A DNA stretch of 18,930 nucleotides, taken from contig DEDT01000045.1 of assembly GCA_002350105.1 (NCBI GenBank), positions 1 to 18,930 of the forward strand. The letters run 5' to 3'. Source of the stretch: Selenomonadaceae bacterium UBA2897 (GTDB taxonomy: Bacteria; Bacillota; Negativicutes; Selenomonadales; Selenomonadaceae). This document shows positions 1 through 7,574 of this stretch, in pieces. The notes beneath the pieces are model-generated. The model was not told the origin of the DNA. It made no database searches and worked only from the letters and a program-made list of their open reading frames with translations. Positions within the stretch are counted from its first letter, which is position 1; each line of letters opens with the position of its first letter. Position numbers and translations under genes: made by a program.

Positions 1-2342
1 TTTTGCATAGGGAAAAGGTAAAGGCAGCAGAGGTGCCAGCCGAGGAGATCATCACCTACGGTGTCTGCCGTGGCGACTGCATCGGCCATTGTCCGATGCG
101 CGTGCATGTGCGCGATGGCAAGGTGGTGAAAACCTCGAAGCTAAAGCATCCTATCCCGGAGTTTGAGCGCATCTGCCAGCGCGGCCTCACGCAGGTACAG
201 CGTATCTATGCGCCGAACCGTCTGCAGCATCCGCTGCGGCGCAAGGGGGAGCGCGGCGCAGGCCAGTGGGAGGAAATCAGCTGGGATGAGGCTATTGACG
301 AGATTTGCACGCGCTGGCAGCAGTATCAGCGTGACTATGGCCCGGGGAGCATTGCTTTTTCAGACTGCGCGGGCAACTCAGCTATCGATTCACGTGAGTA
401 TACGAAACGGCTGTTTCACCTCATGGGTGCCACGCGCATCGATAACTCTTTTGATAATGCGTTTTTTACCGGCATTATCGATACGACGGGGGAGAGCCCG
501 TGGTCGGTGGGCGACGACGAGCGTAATTTGCTTGATGCGAAATATATCTTTGCCTGGGGCAGCAATCTGACCGAGGCGGGGCATGTGCATTATGCTTTCA
601 TCAATAAGGCGCGCGACAACGGGGCAAAGCTCATCGTCATCGACCCGAACTATACGATTGCCGCCAGCAAGGCAGATCAGTTCGTACCCATCCGCCCCGG
701 CACGGATGCGGTACTCGCGATGGCCATGCTCAACGTCGTGGTGGAGGAAAAGCTCACGGATCAGACTATGCTGGAGCGCGGCACGGTGGCGCCATTCCTC
801 GTCAAGGACAGCGATGGCAAGTTCCTGCGGCTTTCTGATCTCGGCCGGGCCGAGGCAGGCAGTGAGGCGGATGCGATTCTGGTACGTGCTGCCGATGGTC
901 AGCTGGGACGGGCTGAGGAGATAGCGTCCCCGGTAATTCAGGGTACCTTTGTTATTGGCGGCCAAAAGGTCACGACAGCCTACGATTTGCTTCTGGCACG
1001 TATCAAAGAGTGGACGCCGGCGCGGGCGGCGGAAATCTGCGACATCCCCGAGGCGACGATTCGCGACCTTGCACGCAAGTTCGCGCAGGGGCCGACAAGT
1101 CTTTGCGCGGGCTATGGCCCGGACCACTATGCGAACGGCCACCAGTTCTACTATGCGGTCATGGCACTCGTGCTGGCTACGGGACAGATGGGCAAACCGG
1201 GCGCGGGCCTCAACGGTCATGCGATGACGGGCTATATGGAGAATTTCGTCGATATCGAGGACATCGTGACGCCACCGGGCTGTCCAAAGGGACTGACCAT
1301 TAACGCGCCACTGGTGCCGGAGGCGATTAAGAGCGGCCACTACGGCGATAAAGCCATCAACATTAAGAGCCTCTACGTTTATGACCAGAACCTGCTGGGC
1401 AATCAGACGAACCGGCAGGCATGGCTGGAGGCACTGAAGCAGATTGATCTTTTCGTTGTCACGGATGTCGTCATGGGCGATACGGCGCGCTATGCCGATA
1501 TCGTGCTGCCCGCAGCGCATTATTTCGAGACGGAAACCTACGATATGAGCTATTCCGGCGTGGCTGTCTACAATGCACCTGCCGTGCCGCCACTTGGCGA
1601 GTCCAAGGGGGATTTTGAAATCGTGACCCTGCTCGGGCAGGGCATGGGACTGGGCGACCAGTTCACAATGACGCGGGATGAATTTTTCCAGCGGGCGTTC
1701 GATAACGACAAGGCTAGGGCGGTGGGCCTCAGCTGGGAAAAGCTGAAGGCCGAGAGATATATCTATGTGCTGAAGCCCGAGACCCCCATTTACCGTCACG
1801 GCGCGGGCTATACGTTCCCCACACCGACGAAACGCGGCGAGTTCTACCGCGAGGACCCCAAGCCGCTGACGGATGTGGGCCAGCCCTTTGATCCGCGCCA
1901 TGAGGCGCTGCCGTACTGGACGCCGCCGGTGGAGGCGTGGACGGAGACGGCGGGCGGTTTTGCCGCGGCGGAGACGGCGGCGAAGTATCCGCTGATTTTC
2001 ACCTCGAAGCGGCCGAAGTTCCGCGTGCATACGCAGTATTCGGACAACCCGTGGCTGCTGGAGCTCTGGCGCGAGCCCGTGGTGACCTTTAACCCCGTGG
2101 ATGCGGAGCCACGCGGCATCAGGACGGGCGATATCGTACGCATCTACAACGACCGCGGCTATGTCGTGGTCAGGGCCGCGCTCAATCCGGCCAATCGACC
2201 GGGCGTGCTGATCATCGACCACGGCTGGCAGAAGAAAGATTTTATTGACGGTCATTACTCGGATTTGAGCTCGAATGTGAGCAGCGATGCTGTAACGAAT
2301 AATGCATTCTTTGACTGCGCGGTTGAGGCTGTCAAACAGTAA
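1..2342 (+). CDS. Molybdopterin oxidoreductase catalytic subunit, DMSO reductase family (5' partial)
   Basis: Catalytic A subunit of a DmsA/TtrA-type bis-MGD oxidoreductase that would reduce or oxidise a small substrate and exchange electrons with the ferredoxin subunit next door. The frame is open from the window edge. A TTG at 3 is the first possible start in view, but the real start is probably upstream, where a Tat signal would be expected. Counting from that TTG, a 4Fe-4S motif C22-x3-C26-x3-C30-x27-C58 (ending ICQRG) opens the protein. A large molybdopterin domain follows (about 75-500), then the C-terminal dinucleotide-binding domain (about 655-770). The Mo ligand should lie near the segment DNSFDNAFF (about 147-155), but whether it is Ser or Asp cannot be settled by eye. 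Fifteen bases separate its stop from the B subunit. The family is certain; the substrate (DMSO, tetrathionate, other) is unknown. Confidence 0.9.
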   Translation, partial: LHREKVKAAEVPAEEIITYGVCRGDCIGHCPMRVHVRDGKVVKTSKLKHPIPEFERICQRGLTQVQRIYAPNRLQHPLRRKGERGAGQWEEISWDEAIDEICTRWQQYQRDYGPGSIAFSDCAGNSAIDSREYTKRLFHLMGATRIDNSFDNAFFTGIIDTTGESPWSVGDDERNLLDAKYIFAWGSNLTEAGHVHYAFINKARDNGAKLIVIDPNYTIAASKADQFVPIRPGTDAVLAMAMLNVVVEEKLTDQTMLERGTVAPFLVKDSDGKFLRLSDLGRAEAGSEADAILVRAADGQLGRAEEIASPVIQGTFVIGGQKVTTAYDLLLARIKEWTPARAAEICDIPEATIRDLARKFAQGPTSLCAGYGPDHYANGHQFYYAVMALVLATGQMGKPGAGLNGHAMTGYMENFVDIEDIVTPPGCPKGLTINAPLVPEAIKSGHYGDKAINIKSLYVYDQNLLGNQTNRQAWLEALKQIDLFVVTDVVMGDTARYADIVLPAAHYFETETYDMSYSGVAVYNAPAVPPLGESKGDFEIVTLLGQGMGLGDQFTMTRDEFFQRAFDNDKARAVGLSWEKLKAERYIYVLKPETPIYRHGAGYTFPTPTKRGEFYREDPKPLTDVGQPFDPRHEALPYWTPPVEAWTETAGGFAAAETAAKYPLIFTSKRPKFRVHTQYSDNPWLLELWREPVVTFNPVDAEPRGIRTGDIVRIYNDRGYVVVRAALNPANRPGVLIIDHGWQKKDFIDGHYSDLSSNVSSDAVTNNAFFDCAVEAVKQ

Positions 2343-2357
2343 GAGGGGGAGAACAAT

Positions 2358-2975
2358 ATGCATATGGGAATGGTCATTGACCTGAAGAAATGTATCGGCT
2401 GCCATAGCTGTGCGGTGGCCTGCAAACTGAACAACAACCTGCCGGAACATATGTGGTGGAACCGCGTGCTCACCAAAGGCGGCGAGACGATGGATACCGC
2501 CGATGGCACCTATCCCGACAAACTGAATCTCCAGCATCTGCCCGTGAACTGCCAGCATTGCGCGGATGCACCCTGTGTCAAGGCCTGTCCGACAGGTGCC
2601 TCGTACAAGGCGGAGGACGGCACGGTGCTCATCAACTATGATAAATGCATCGGCTGCCGCACCTGCATGGCTGCCTGCCCCTACGATGCGCGCAGTTTCA
2701 ACTGGAAGGAGCCGACGTATCCGCTGGCGCACGCCGTCGGCGAGGCGGATGCGCCGAAGCATCAGGCGCATATCGTAGAGAAATGCACGTTCTGTGCCAA
2801 CCGCCGTGCGCGGGGCGAGGTGCCCGCCTGCATGGAGCTCTGTCTCGGACGGGCACGCTACTGGGGCGACCTCGATGACCCGGATTCCGAGGTGCGCCGT
2901 GTGATGCAGGGACGGCGGAAAATGCGCCTGCTGGAGGAAAAGGGCACCAATCCATCGGTGTACTATCTGCTGTGA
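2358..2975 (+). CDS. DmsB-like four-cluster 4Fe-4S electron-transfer subunit
   Basis: Electron-transfer B subunit that passes electrons between a membrane anchor and the molybdenum subunit encoded just upstream. Its 205 residues match the usual DmsB length. Four cysteine groups are visible: C12/C15/C18/C22, C65/C68/C73/C77, C97/C100/C103/C107 and C143/C146/C158/C162. This is the layout expected for four 4Fe-4S clusters in the DmsB/NrfC/PsrB family. The start at 2358 is set by an AGGGGGAG ribosome binding site at 2344-2351, six bases away. An in-frame ATG two codons further in is less well placed. The gene sits between A and C subunits in the standard ABC order and appears intact. Confidence 0.93.
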   Translation: MHMGMVIDLKKCIGCHSCAVACKLNNNLPEHMWWNRVLTKGGETMDTADGTYPDKLNLQHLPVNCQHCADAPCVKACPTGASYKAEDGTVLINYDKCIGCRTCMAACPYDARSFNWKEPTYPLAHAVGEADAPKHQAHIVEKCTFCANRRARGEVPACMELCLGRARYWGDLDDPDSEVRRVMQGRRKMRLLEEKGTNPSVYYLL

Positions 2976-2985
2976 GGTGCAAAAG

Positions 2986-3795
2986 ATGAGTAAGAAAAAT
3001 ACGAAAATCGCCCTGGCGGCACTCTGCGTGCTCGGCGCTGCCTGCTACCTCTTGCAGTTTGTGTTGGGAGAGGACATCACGCATATGAACAACTTCGTGC
3101 CCTGGGGGCTCTACATCGTTGGCTTTATGTGCTTTACGGGCCTGGCGGCAGGCGCATTGCTGCTTATCGGGCTCGCCTGGCTGACGGATGGCTTAGCGGA
3201 GCTGCGTCCCTACACGCGTATCCTGCTAATCTGCGGTGTGCTCTGCGGCCTGGCGGGCGCAGGCGCGTTTATCTTTGTCGACCTCGGCAATCCCCAGCGC
3301 GGTATCTATATGATGCTTTCGCCGAATCCGACTTCGCCACAGGTCTGGGATGCGGCGGTGCTTTCACTTTATGGGCTCACAGGCATACTGCTCGGGCGGC
3401 AGGCCTGGCTCATCGCGCAGGGCAGGCGCACAGCGGCCAGTATGCGCCCCCTGGCGTTGCTCGCAGTCATCGCAGGCCTGCTCGTCATCGTTACCTCCTT
3501 TGCCTTTGCCCTGATGGTGGCGGCACCATCGTGGAATGAGCCCGGCGAGCCGTTGTCGTTCCTGTTTGCGGCGGCTATTATCGCGCTGGCGGTGCTCAGC
3601 CTCGTCCTGCTGCATCTCTCGCCGCTGCCAGCCTGCTGGGCATCGAGGCGCTGGAGCGCGGCCGGGCATGGCTCTGGGCGCGGGACGAAAACTGAACAGG
3701 TTTCACGCAAAGAAACTTTTCATAACCAAAGATGCGCATGGCCGTCTCTTTTAGGCTTTGAGCAGGAAAAACAGCAGGGGGAAGATAAGGCATAG
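2986..3795 (+). CDS. NrfD/DmsC-type membrane anchor subunit, probably frameshifted and truncated
   Basis: Quinone-linked membrane anchor of the molybdoenzyme above. ATG 2986 is preferred over GTG 2977 because GAGGTG at 2974-2979 is spaced six bases from it. Six hydrophobic segments follow one another (about residues 8-26, 37-63, 77-98, 120-140, 151-176, 189-208), including the loop PSWNEPGEP seen between helices in NrfD proteins. After about 3615 the reading frame gives a Cys/Arg/Gly/Gln-rich tail that simply reads antisense to the end of the neighbouring permease gene. The third frame instead continues with a plausible membrane-exit segment (AASLLGIEALERGRAWLW) and stops at 3695. A one-base frame change at about 3600-3625 therefore seems likely. 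Even repaired, the protein would be only about 236 residues with six helices, shorter than the roughly 280-320 residues and eight helices usual for NrfD/DmsC. Confidence 0.65.
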   Translation: MSKKNTKIALAALCVLGAACYLLQFVLGEDITHMNNFVPWGLYIVGFMCFTGLAAGALLLIGLAWLTDGLAELRPYTRILLICGVLCGLAGAGAFIFVDLGNPQRGIYMMLSPNPTSPQVWDAAVLSLYGLTGILLGRQAWLIAQGRRTAASMRPLALLAVIAGLLVIVTSFAFALMVAAPSWNEPGEPLSFLFAAAIIALAVLSLVLLHLSPLPACWASRRWSAAGHGSGRGTKTEQVSRKETFHNQRCAWPSLLGFEQEKQQGEDKA

Positions 3796-4710
3796 GTACA
3801 TGGCTGTGGTGACGAGGAAGCTGGTGCTCGCGAGGTCGACGTTCAGCTTGTAGAGGCGGGCGGTCAGGACGGCGTTGATGGCCGTGGGGCAGGTGGCGAG
3901 GATGATAAGCGTGTGCCGCAGCACCGGATCGGCGATGAGCGGGCGCGCGATGAGCCAGGTGATGATCGGCATGAGCAGGAAGCGCAGGGCCGTCAGGCTG
4001 TGCACGCGGTGCAGGTTGCGACGGGCAGCGGAGAAGTCCAGCAGGAAGCCGACGGGCAGCATGGCCGTCCAGGCACCGATGTGGACGAGGCTCTGGAATA
4101 CGGTGCCGAGTTCTGCGGGGCGTGCAATGCCCGCCCCATTGAGTACGAGGCCAGCCATCATGCCCACGAGGCAGAGCTGGTTTGGGCTGAGGAACATCGA
4201 GCGCAGGTCGGCGAGACGGCTGTGATGCTCGCTGGTGCGGCCCGCCGCCTTCAGCTGGCAGTAGCGCGCGTAGGGGAAGACGACGAGGCAGAGCAGTACG
4301 TTCTGGAAGGTCGCGATAAGCTGCGCGTAGGCGAAGCCCTCCTCATTGTAGAGGATAAAGGCGCAGACGCCGCCGAGTGTGCCGAGATTTGCGAGCATGG
4401 CGCTGGCCGCGTATGCACCACGATCCAGGTAGTCGGGCAGGTGCCGGGCAAATAGCAGGTAGCCGATGGTGCCAGGGAACAGCACGAGGTAGAAGCCGAA
4501 GAGCGGCATGAGCAACAGTTGCCAGGAAAGTGGCAGAACCCAGAAGCTGAGCAGGGCAAGCACCGTGCTGACGATGATGATATTGAAACGGATGAGATAG
4601 TCGTTGATGCGCTGCGAAATCAGGTGGCGTTGTTTTAGCAGATAGCCGACGACGAGCGGCGCGATGAGATCTGTGACGACGAAGAGCAGACGAAAGGTGA
4701 TATCGTCCAT
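3751..4710 (-). CDS. Auxin efflux carrier (AEC) family permease
   Basis: Integral membrane protein of 319 residues with about ten hydrophobic helices in two halves, typical of the AEC family (bacterial members move malate, malonate and other small organic anions). It starts MDDITFRLLF with an N-terminal helix that contains DLIAPLVVGYLLK. The second half has polar breaks such as the TCPTAINA segment near residues 274-281, which fits the helix break typical of this fold. An AGAAGGA ribosome binding site lies just upstream on the minus strand. It is the only minus-strand gene in the window, divergent from the pectinase gene and convergent with the anchor gene, whose frameshifted tail overlaps its last 45 bases. 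The substrate cannot be read from the sequence. Confidence 0.85.
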   Translation of the reverse strand: MDDITFRLLFVVTDLIAPLVVGYLLKQRHLISQRINDYLIRFNIIIVSTVLALLSFWVLPLSWQLLLMPLFGFYLVLFPGTIGYLLFARHLPDYLDRGAYAASAMLANLGTLGGVCAFILYNEEGFAYAQLIATFQNVLLCLVVFPYARYCQLKAAGRTSEHHSRLADLRSMFLSPNQLCLVGMMAGLVLNGAGIARPAELGTVFQSLVHIGAWTAMLPVGFLLDFSAARRNLHRVHSLTALRFLLMPIITWLIARPLIADPVLRHTLIILATCPTAINAVLTARLYKLNVDLASTSFLVTTAMYLCLIFPLLFFLLKA

Positions 4711-4747
4711 ATATATCCTTCTTTCTAATCAATTAAGTTACCAGTTT

Positions 4748-4776
4748 ATTTTAGCGACTGGCGGCGGGAAAGGCAA
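4748..4776 (-). promoter_or_regulatory. Sigma-70 type promoter for the AEC permease gene
   Basis: On the minus strand a -35 box TTGCCT (plus-strand 4771-4776) and a -10 box TAAAAT (4748-4753) are separated by 17 bases. Transcription would begin about 4740, giving a leader of about 30 bases before the start codon at 4710. Confidence 0.6.
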
Positions 4777-4836
4777 TTTTTATAAATATACTTATTGCTT
4801 TAGCAAATATTTTGTATGTTTTCGGTCGGAATTGCG

Positions 4837-4845
4837 TGATAATAT
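4837..4845 (+). promoter_or_regulatory. Possible extended -10 promoter for the pectinase gene
   Basis: TGATAATAT fits an extended -10 element (TG-n-TAATAT) in the AT-rich divergent gap, 39 bases before the GH28 start codon. No convincing -35 box is seen at the right distance, so this is tentative. Confidence 0.3.
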
Positions 4846-4883
4846 GAGAAGTGAGAAAGTGAAGCTTTAGGAGGCTGTATGTT

Positions 4884-6314
4884 ATGAGAAAGAAACTCCT
4901 TTGCCGTCTGCTCTGCGCGGCGCTGCTCTGCGCGCTGCCCTGCGGCAGTGCGTCGGCGGGCATTCCCGAGGATGCGGCGGCGCTCACGGCGAAGATTGCG
5001 CAGCCCTCGATTCCGCAGGATGTGCGCGTGAATGTCGAGGAGCTGGGCGCAATTTCAGCCGACCGTAAGGACGACCTGCCGGCCTTTCAGCAGGCCATCC
5101 AGCAGGTGCACGATCAAGGCGGCGGTGTCGTCGTGGTGCCCGTGGGCCATTTTTATCTGGCGGGGCCGTTGACGCTCCTGAGTAACGTGGAACTGCACCT
5201 CGAGGATGGGGCAGTCGTGGAGTTCAGCGATCATCCGCGCGACTATGAGAAGCATATCGTGCTGACGCGTTTTGAATGCACGGAGTGCTACAACTATTCG
5301 CCGTTCATTTACGCCAACGGGGCGGAGAACATCGCGATCACGGGCAGTGGTAAGGAGCGTCAGGGCACGATTGACGGCCACGGCGAGGCCTGGTGGCCCT
5401 GGGTTGGTGCGGGCCTGTGGAAGAATTGCGCGCCGAGCCAGAGCGAGGATAGCGAAAACCTCAAGGACATGGGAAATAGCGACGTGCCGGTCGAGAAGCG
5501 CGTGTTCGGCAAAGGACATTATCTGCGCCCCGTGCTCATCGGCCCTTACGCCAGCAAGCGCATCTTCATCAAGGGGGTGCGCATCAAGGATTCGCCGATG
5601 TACAACGTTGCGCCTATGCTCTGCGAGAACGTGACCGTGGACAAGGTGACGATTCAGGCGTCGGGTCCGAATACGGATGGCATCGACCCGGATGCCTGCC
5701 GTAACGTCTGGATCAAGAACAGTTCGCTGACGACGGGCGATGACTGCATTGCAATCAAGGCGGGGCGCGATGGCGACGGCCGCCGCGTCGGCGTGGCGAC
5801 GGAGAACGTCATCATCGAGAACAACGTGTTCCATGACGGCCACGGCGGCGTGACCGTGGGCAGTGAGATGGCAGGCGGTGTGCACCACGTCTACAGCCTG
5901 AACAACCGCATGGACAGCCCCAACCTCAGGTGGGCATACCGCTTCAAGACGAATTCGATGCGCGGCGGCGGCCTTACGGATTTCTATGCCTACGGTGATA
6001 CGATTCAGCAGGTCGGCCGGGCGGTGATGACCGTGGACATGGCCTACGGCGGCGGGGATATCGGCGACTTCACGCCGGATATTCACGGTCTGCATTTCGA
6101 GAAAATCACGGCCAATGCCCACAACAAGCCGCTGGGCACGATTGAGACCTACGAGCGCAATCCGGTCTACGATTTTACCTGGAAAGACTGTACGCTCACG
6201 CACGTCAACGTCTATGACAAACAGGCCATCCGCTGCGAGAACACGCCGCAGGAAAATATCACCTACGAGCAGGTCACGGTCAATGGCAAGCCCTATCAGG
6301 GGCCGGGAAAATAA
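4884..6314 (+). CDS. Secreted GH28 polygalacturonase-type pectinase
   Basis: Glycoside hydrolase family 28 enzyme of 476 residues that cleaves alpha-1,4-galacturonide bonds in pectin (polygalacturonase or exo-polygalacturonase). A cleavable signal peptide is visible: MRKK, a hydrophobic stretch, then SASA-GI, with cleavage after about A25. ALPC lacks the usual small residue before Cys, so a lipoprotein is unlikely. A pectate-lyase-like N-terminal segment is followed by all GH28 signatures in order: N263-T-D265-G, G285-D286-D287, G319-H320-G-G and R353-F-K355. These supply the three catalytic aspartates, the histidine and the substrate-binding Arg/Lys. ATG 4884 is set by AGGAGG at 4869-4874. 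The gene is monocistronic, with its own terminator. Whether it acts endo or exo is not decided here. Confidence 0.92.
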   Translation: MRKKLLCRLLCAALLCALPCGSASAGIPEDAAALTAKIAQPSIPQDVRVNVEELGAISADRKDDLPAFQQAIQQVHDQGGGVVVVPVGHFYLAGPLTLLSNVELHLEDGAVVEFSDHPRDYEKHIVLTRFECTECYNYSPFIYANGAENIAITGSGKERQGTIDGHGEAWWPWVGAGLWKNCAPSQSEDSENLKDMGNSDVPVEKRVFGKGHYLRPVLIGPYASKRIFIKGVRIKDSPMYNVAPMLCENVTVDKVTIQASGPNTDGIDPDACRNVWIKNSSLTTGDDCIAIKAGRDGDGRRVGVATENVIIENNVFHDGHGGVTVGSEMAGGVHHVYSLNNRMDSPNLRWAYRFKTNSMRGGGLTDFYAYGDTIQQVGRAVMTVDMAYGGGDIGDFTPDIHGLHFEKITANAHNKPLGTIETYERNPVYDFTWKDCTLTHVNVYDKQAIRCENTPQENITYEQVTVNGKPYQGPGK

Positions 6315-6333
6315 GCTATCAGCCTCGCTTTAC

Positions 6334-6369
6334 CGGGGACGGCATATTGTGCTGTCTCCGTTTTTGTTT
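6334..6369 (+). terminator. Intrinsic terminator after the pectinase gene
   Basis: An 11-bp stem (6334-6344 pairing with 6350-6360, with two G-U pairs) and a 5-base loop TATTG are followed directly by TTTTTGTTT. It lies 20 bases after the GH28 stop codon and separates the pectinase from the sulfur operon. Confidence 0.88.
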
Positions 6370-6417
6370 GCAGAAAAGTAAAAACCATGTAAATATATAT
6401 GAATTTTAAAATAATGG

Positions 6418-6446
6418 TTGACAACATTTGTCACAGGTTGTAAAAT
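6418..6446 (+). promoter_or_regulatory. Strong sigma-70 promoter of the hcyS-metY operon
   Basis: A consensus -35 box TTGACA (6418-6423), an exact 17-base spacer and a -10 box TAAAAT (6441-6446) lie in the AT-rich gap. Transcription should start at about 6453, giving a leader of roughly 55 bases. The spacing and boxes are near ideal, so control is likely by repression at the palindromes that overlap it. Confidence 0.8.
6419..6433 (+). promoter_or_regulatory. Candidate operator palindrome over the -35 box
   Basis: TGACAA-CAT-TTGTCA is a perfect 6-bp inverted repeat with a 3-base spacer. It overlaps the -35 box of the hcyS promoter, a position where a bound repressor would block RNA polymerase. 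A looser pair, AACCAT (6383-6388) and ATGGTT (6414-6419), lies just upstream. The binding protein is unknown. Confidence 0.45.
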
Positions 6447-6454
6447 AACACCAT

Positions 6455-6468
6455 AAATAAAACATATA
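6455..6468 (+). repeat. 14-base shared sequence, copy 1 (before hcyS)
   Basis: AAATAAAACATATA is identical to positions 10472-10485 before the sulfate-binding-protein gene. The two copies precede the two halves of the sulfate-to-homocysteine pathway. Confidence 0.5.
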
Positions 6469-6479
6469 AATGATATATG
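6463..6479 (+). promoter_or_regulatory. Candidate operator inverted repeat in the hcyS leader
   Basis: CATATA-N5-TATATG forms a perfect 6-bp inverted repeat just downstream of the expected transcription start. Its left half belongs to a 14-base sequence that is repeated before the sulfate-transport operon. The region is very AT-rich, so chance is a real alternative. Confidence 0.35.
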
Positions 6480-6508
6480 ATTAGTTGATAGAGTAGGGAG
6501 ACAGTGTT

Positions 6509-6718
6509 ATGAAAGTGACAGTCAACGGAGAACCGCTGGAAATTGAGCAGCCAATCTCGGTGCAGGAACTGCTCGTCGTTGCGAAGGCGGAGCAGCCGGA
6601 ATATGTGACGGTGCAGCTGAATGGCGAGTTCGTCGATCATGCGGGCTTTGCATCGACGACGGTCAAGGATGGCGATACGGTCGAGTTCCTGTACTTCATG
6701 GGAGGTGGTGCGCGATGA
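6509..6718 (+). CDS. hcyS: ThiS/HcyS-like ubiquitin-fold sulfur carrier protein with masked C-terminus
   Basis: Small beta-grasp carrier of 69 residues, resembling ThiS and MoaD. In HcyS/CysO systems the terminal Gly-Gly is adenylated and converted to a thiocarboxylate that delivers sulfur. The N-terminal MKVTVNGEP strand and the closing DGDTVEFLYFMGGG are typical. Unusually the protein does not end at Gly-Gly but reads G65-G66-G67-A68-R69, so a protease must expose the diglycine before activation. The JAMM peptidase two genes downstream is the obvious candidate. Its stop overlaps the next start as ATGA. Thiamine use as ThiS is possible but no thiG or thiH is present; MoaD use for the nearby molybdoenzyme is another weaker alternative. 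Confidence 0.85.
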   Translation: MKVTVNGEPLEIEQPISVQELLVVAKAEQPEYVTVQLNGEFVDHAGFASTTVKDGDTVEFLYFMGGGAR

Positions 6719-7533
6719 GCAAACTCACAAACGAGCAGCTCGAGCGCTACTCGCGTCATATCATCCTCAGGCAGGTCGGTGGCAAGGGACAGGAGAAATT
6801 GCTCGGCGGCAAGGTGCTGGTCATCGGCACGGGCGGCCTCGGTGCGCCCGCGGCGATGTACCTCGCAGCGGCCGGTGTCGGCAAGATCGGCCTTGTCGAT
6901 TTCGATGTCGTCGATCTCTCGAACCTGCAGCGCCAGATCATCCACCAGACGGCGGATGTCGGCAAGCCGAAAATTCAGTCGGGCAAAGAGACCATCAACG
7001 CGATGAACCCGGACGTCGAGGTGCACACCTACAACGAGCTCGTGACCTCGGCGAACATCCGCGATATCATCCGCGACCAGGACTACGATTTCATCATCGA
7101 CGGCACGGACAATTTCCCCGCGAAGTTCCTCATCAACGATGCGTGCGTGTTTGAAAACAAGCCGTTCACCCATGCGGGTATCATTCGCTTTCAGGGGCAG
7201 CTCATGACCTATGTGCCCGGCCAGGGCCCGTGCTATCGCTGCGTGTTCCCGACCATGCCGCCAAAGGACGCGGTGCCGACCTGCCGTCAGGCGGGCGTAC
7301 TTGGGGTCATGGGCGGCATCATCGGCACGTTGCAGGCGACGGAGGCGCTGAAGTACATCCTCGGTATCGGCGATTTGCTCACAGGCTATCTGCTGACCTT
7401 CGATGCGCTCAAGATGAATTTCCGCAAGGTCAAGATTCACCGCAACCCGAAATGCGCCGTGTGCGGTGACGCACCGACCATCACGGAGCTCATCGACTAC
7501 GAGCAGCCGGCCTGCGACCTGCGCAAGCATTAA
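6715..7533 (+). CDS. hcyF: ThiF/MoeB/HcyF-like E1 adenylyltransferase
   Basis: ATP-dependent enzyme that adenylates the C-terminal glycine of the ubiquitin-like carrier so that sulfide can displace AMP. The 272-residue protein shows the nucleotide-binding loop G38-T-G-G-L-G43, an acidic residue in VDFDVVDLSNLQRQ (61-74), and the DGTDNF segment (129-134). It also has a zinc site made of C173/C176 and C247/C250, and a conserved cysteine C190 in the PTCRQAG segment. This is the full ThiF/MoeB/HesA core without a rhodanese domain, so sulfur should come from free sulfide or another donor. It overlaps hcyS by four bases, which implies coupled translation and a dedicated pairing. Confidence 0.92.
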   Translation: MSKLTNEQLERYSRHIILRQVGGKGQEKLLGGKVLVIGTGGLGAPAAMYLAAAGVGKIGLVDFDVVDLSNLQRQIIHQTADVGKPKIQSGKETINAMNPDVEVHTYNELVTSANIRDIIRDQDYDFIIDGTDNFPAKFLINDACVFENKPFTHAGIIRFQGQLMTYVPGQGPCYRCVFPTMPPKDAVPTCRQAGVLGVMGGIIGTLQATEALKYILGIGDLLTGYLLTFDALKMNFRKVKIHRNPKCAVCGDAPTITELIDYEQPACDLRKH

Positions 7534-7561
7534 GACGTTGTCAGCGGAGTCAGGGAAGGAA

Positions 7562-7567
7562 AGGAGG
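7562..7567 (+). promoter_or_regulatory. Ribosome binding site that sets the hcyD start
   Basis: AGGAGG lies seven bases before ATG 7575. An in-frame TTG at 7569 would touch this site, so the ATG is chosen. Confidence 0.8.
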
Positions 7568-7574
7568 ATTGCCC

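Noticed and set aside
390..2771. Open minus-strand frame of about 793 codons opposite the molybdoenzyme genes
   Set aside because: Arg/His/Ile-rich, low-complexity translation; the plus strand has clear Fe-S and molybdopterin motifs, so this is a GC-rich shadow.
3700..3755. Bidirectional terminator between the anchor and AEC genes
   Set aside because: Only weak, interrupted pairing (CCAAAGA with TCTTTTAGG) was found and part of it lies in the permease stop region.
6509..7533. ThiS-ThiF for thiamine or MoaD-MoeB for molybdopterin
   Set aside because: No thiG, thiH or moaE nearby, while JAMM peptidase, sulfite reductase and MetY are in the same operon. It remains a minor alternative.
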